Assembly (NCBI GenBank): GCA_947057405.1
Contig: CAMSEJ010000122.1
Location: forward strand, 1 to 7,472
Reading direction: 5' to 3'
Source of the DNA: an uncultured Roseburia sp.
GTDB lineage: Bacteria; Bacillota; Clostridia; Lachnospirales; Lachnospiraceae
Length of the DNA stretch: 7,472 bases
The position numbers were made by a program, and so were the translations under genes. Shown here piece by piece: positions 7,086-7,472 of this stretch; positions within the stretch are counted from its first letter, which is position 1; each line of letters starts with the position of its first letter. The notes below the pieces were generated by a model, which searched no databases, was not told the DNA's origin, and saw only the letters and a list, made by a program, of their open reading frames with translations.

Positions 7086-7094
7086 TCCTTTCCT
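7086..7094 (-). promoter_or_regulatory. Double Shine-Dalgarno of the peptidase gene
   Basis: Read on the minus strand, AGGAAAGGA contains two overlapping SD options. AGGA (7094-7091) is seven bases from the GTG at 7083, and AAGGA (7090-7086) is eight bases from the ATG at 7077. Either start gives the same signal peptide apart from two residues; ATG is preferred by codon. Confidence 0.6.
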
Positions 7095-7118
7095 GTTTTT
7101 TACATATAGTTAACCCAT

Positions 7119-7149
7119 ATTATATCGGCAAAATTTTGCCGGAGCTTAA
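7119..7149 (-). promoter_or_regulatory. Probable sigma-A promoter of the peptidase operon
   Basis: A perfect TATAAT -10 box lies at 7124-7119 on the minus strand, about 42 bases before the ATG. The -35 is poor: the best candidate is TTAAGC (7149-7144) at 19-bp spacing, matching only three of six consensus bases. A good -10 with a weak -35 suggests the promoter needs an activator or is controlled through the palindrome occupying the spacer. Confidence 0.6.
7126..7141. promoter_or_regulatory. Candidate operator: perfect 16-bp palindrome CGGCAAAATTTTGCCG
   Basis: The palindrome is perfect (CGGCAAAA mirrored by TTTTGCCG) and lies within the spacer between the TATAAT box and the putative -35, one base from the -10. 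A homodimeric regulator bound here would block RNA polymerase. The 8-mer TTGCCGGA, which overlaps its right half (7136-7143), recurs exactly at 7177-7184, 41 bp away, about four helical turns. It does not match the CcpA or Rex consensus. As RNA it would be a loopless stem with no function as a terminator. Confidence 0.55.
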
Positions 7150-7192
7150 CCATATTTTAGAAATAGGGGGAATATCTTGCCGGAATGTGTAT

Positions 7193-7249
7193 AAAAACAG
7201 CGCCAGCGCCTTCTATCACCATGGCCTTGATGACAGAAAGCCTGACGCC
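7193..7249 (-). terminator. Long Rho-independent terminator of the tRNA cluster
   Basis: On the minus strand an outer 8-bp stem (7249-7242 with 7206-7199, including G-T pairs), a small asymmetric bulge, and an inner 13-bp stem (7240-7228 with 7221-7209, three G-T wobbles) with a 6-nt loop are followed, after a single G, by TTTTT (7197-7193). This ends transcription from the tRNA genes and insulates the peptidase promoter. The plus strand has no T tract after the hairpin. Confidence 0.75.
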
Positions 7250-7296
7250 AAACTCCTTGCTCTATGGCAGCCTGCTTTACCAATCCATAAAAATAA

Positions 7297-7380
7297 TGCC
7301 CGCGACCGGAATCGAACCGGTACTGTATTGCTACAACAGGATTTTAAGTCCTGCGCGTCTGCCAGTTCCGCCACGCGGGC
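7297..7380 (-). tRNA. tRNA-Leu (anticodon UAA)
   Basis: An 84-nt class II tRNA. The acceptor stem GCCCGCG pairs with CGCGGGC and is followed by discriminator A at 7297. The D stem is GCG/CGC, with the loop containing TGG. The anticodon stem CAGGA/TCCTG carries the loop CTTAAAA, with anticodon TAA at 7346-7344, reading UUA codons. The long variable arm includes a GTA/TAC stem, and the T stem ACCGG/CCGGT holds TTCGATT. The 3' CCA is not encoded (the sequence continues TTATTT), so it must be added by the CCA enzyme. It is 41 bp downstream of tRNA-Tyr and likely co-transcribed. Confidence 0.97.
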
Positions 7381-7421
7381 ATTTCTCCTCCATCCCTGTA
7401 ATCATACCGGATGAAACTAAA

Positions 7422-7472
7422 TGGGCAGAGGTGGATTCGAACCACCGAAGCAATTTGCAGCAGATTTACAGT
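7422..7472 (-). tRNA. tRNA-Tyr (anticodon GUA), 3' part, cut by the window edge
   Basis: The visible 51 nt hold the anticodon loop CTGTAAA (anticodon GTA at 7469-7467), the 3' side of the anticodon stem, a long variable arm with a GCA/TGC stem, a T arm GGTGG/CCACC with loop TTCGAAT, and the 3' acceptor strand TCTGCCC with discriminator A at 7422. GTA plus a class II variable arm identifies tyrosine. The D arm and 5' acceptor strand lie beyond 7472. CCA is not encoded. Confidence 0.93.

Noticed and set aside
7297..7380. tRNA-Leu as an integration (attachment) site for a mobile island carrying the protease operon
   Set aside because: No integrase gene and no direct repeat of the tRNA 3' end were seen elsewhere in the window, and the tRNA is intact within a normal cluster with its own terminator.

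Overview
The window looks like chromosomal DNA of a Gram-positive gut anaerobe, most likely a Lachnospiraceae or related Clostridia species. The clues are a very large secreted modular M60 metallopeptidase with a type I dockerin, a lysine-rich fibronectin type III (FN3) domain of a kind common in Lachnospiraceae surface proteins, AGGA/GGAGG ribosome binding sites, a DUF3784 small membrane protein, and class II tRNA genes without an encoded CCA end. Species cannot be fixed from the sequence alone.

Layout: (1) 87-377, plus strand, an AT-rich gene for a 96-residue three-helix membrane protein (DUF3784-like). (2) 500-1687, minus strand, a 395-residue secreted protein with a cohesin-like N-terminal domain, a Pro/Thr/Glu linker and two FN3 domains; the last FN3 is extremely basic. 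An intrinsic terminator follows it at 443-487. (3) 1780-7077, minus strand, a 1765-residue secreted multidomain protease with a dockerin near its N-terminus, two FN3 domains, a discoidin-like carbohydrate-binding domain, an M60 (mucin/glycoprotein-directed) zinc peptidase core with HEIGH and a downstream Glu, an FN3-like domain, a second discoidin-like domain and an uncharacterised C-terminal module. (4) 7078-7192, the promoter region of the protease gene, with a TATAAT box and a perfect 16-bp palindrome directly beside it. (5) 7193-7472, the end of a minus-strand tRNA cluster: part of tRNA-Tyr(GUA), a complete tRNA-Leu(UAA) and a long intrinsic terminator.

The protease and the cohesin-like protein probably form a two-gene operon transcribed right to left from the promoter near 7120 and ending at the 443-487 terminator. 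One gene carries a dockerin and the other a cohesin-like fold, and neither has a recognisable membrane or sortase anchor. The most attractive reading is therefore a small secreted protease-scaffold complex: the M60 enzyme cuts host glycoproteins such as mucin, while the partner links it to the cell surface or matrix through its basic FN3 domain. The pairing is inferred from neighbourhood and fold resemblance; it is not demonstrated by the sequence.
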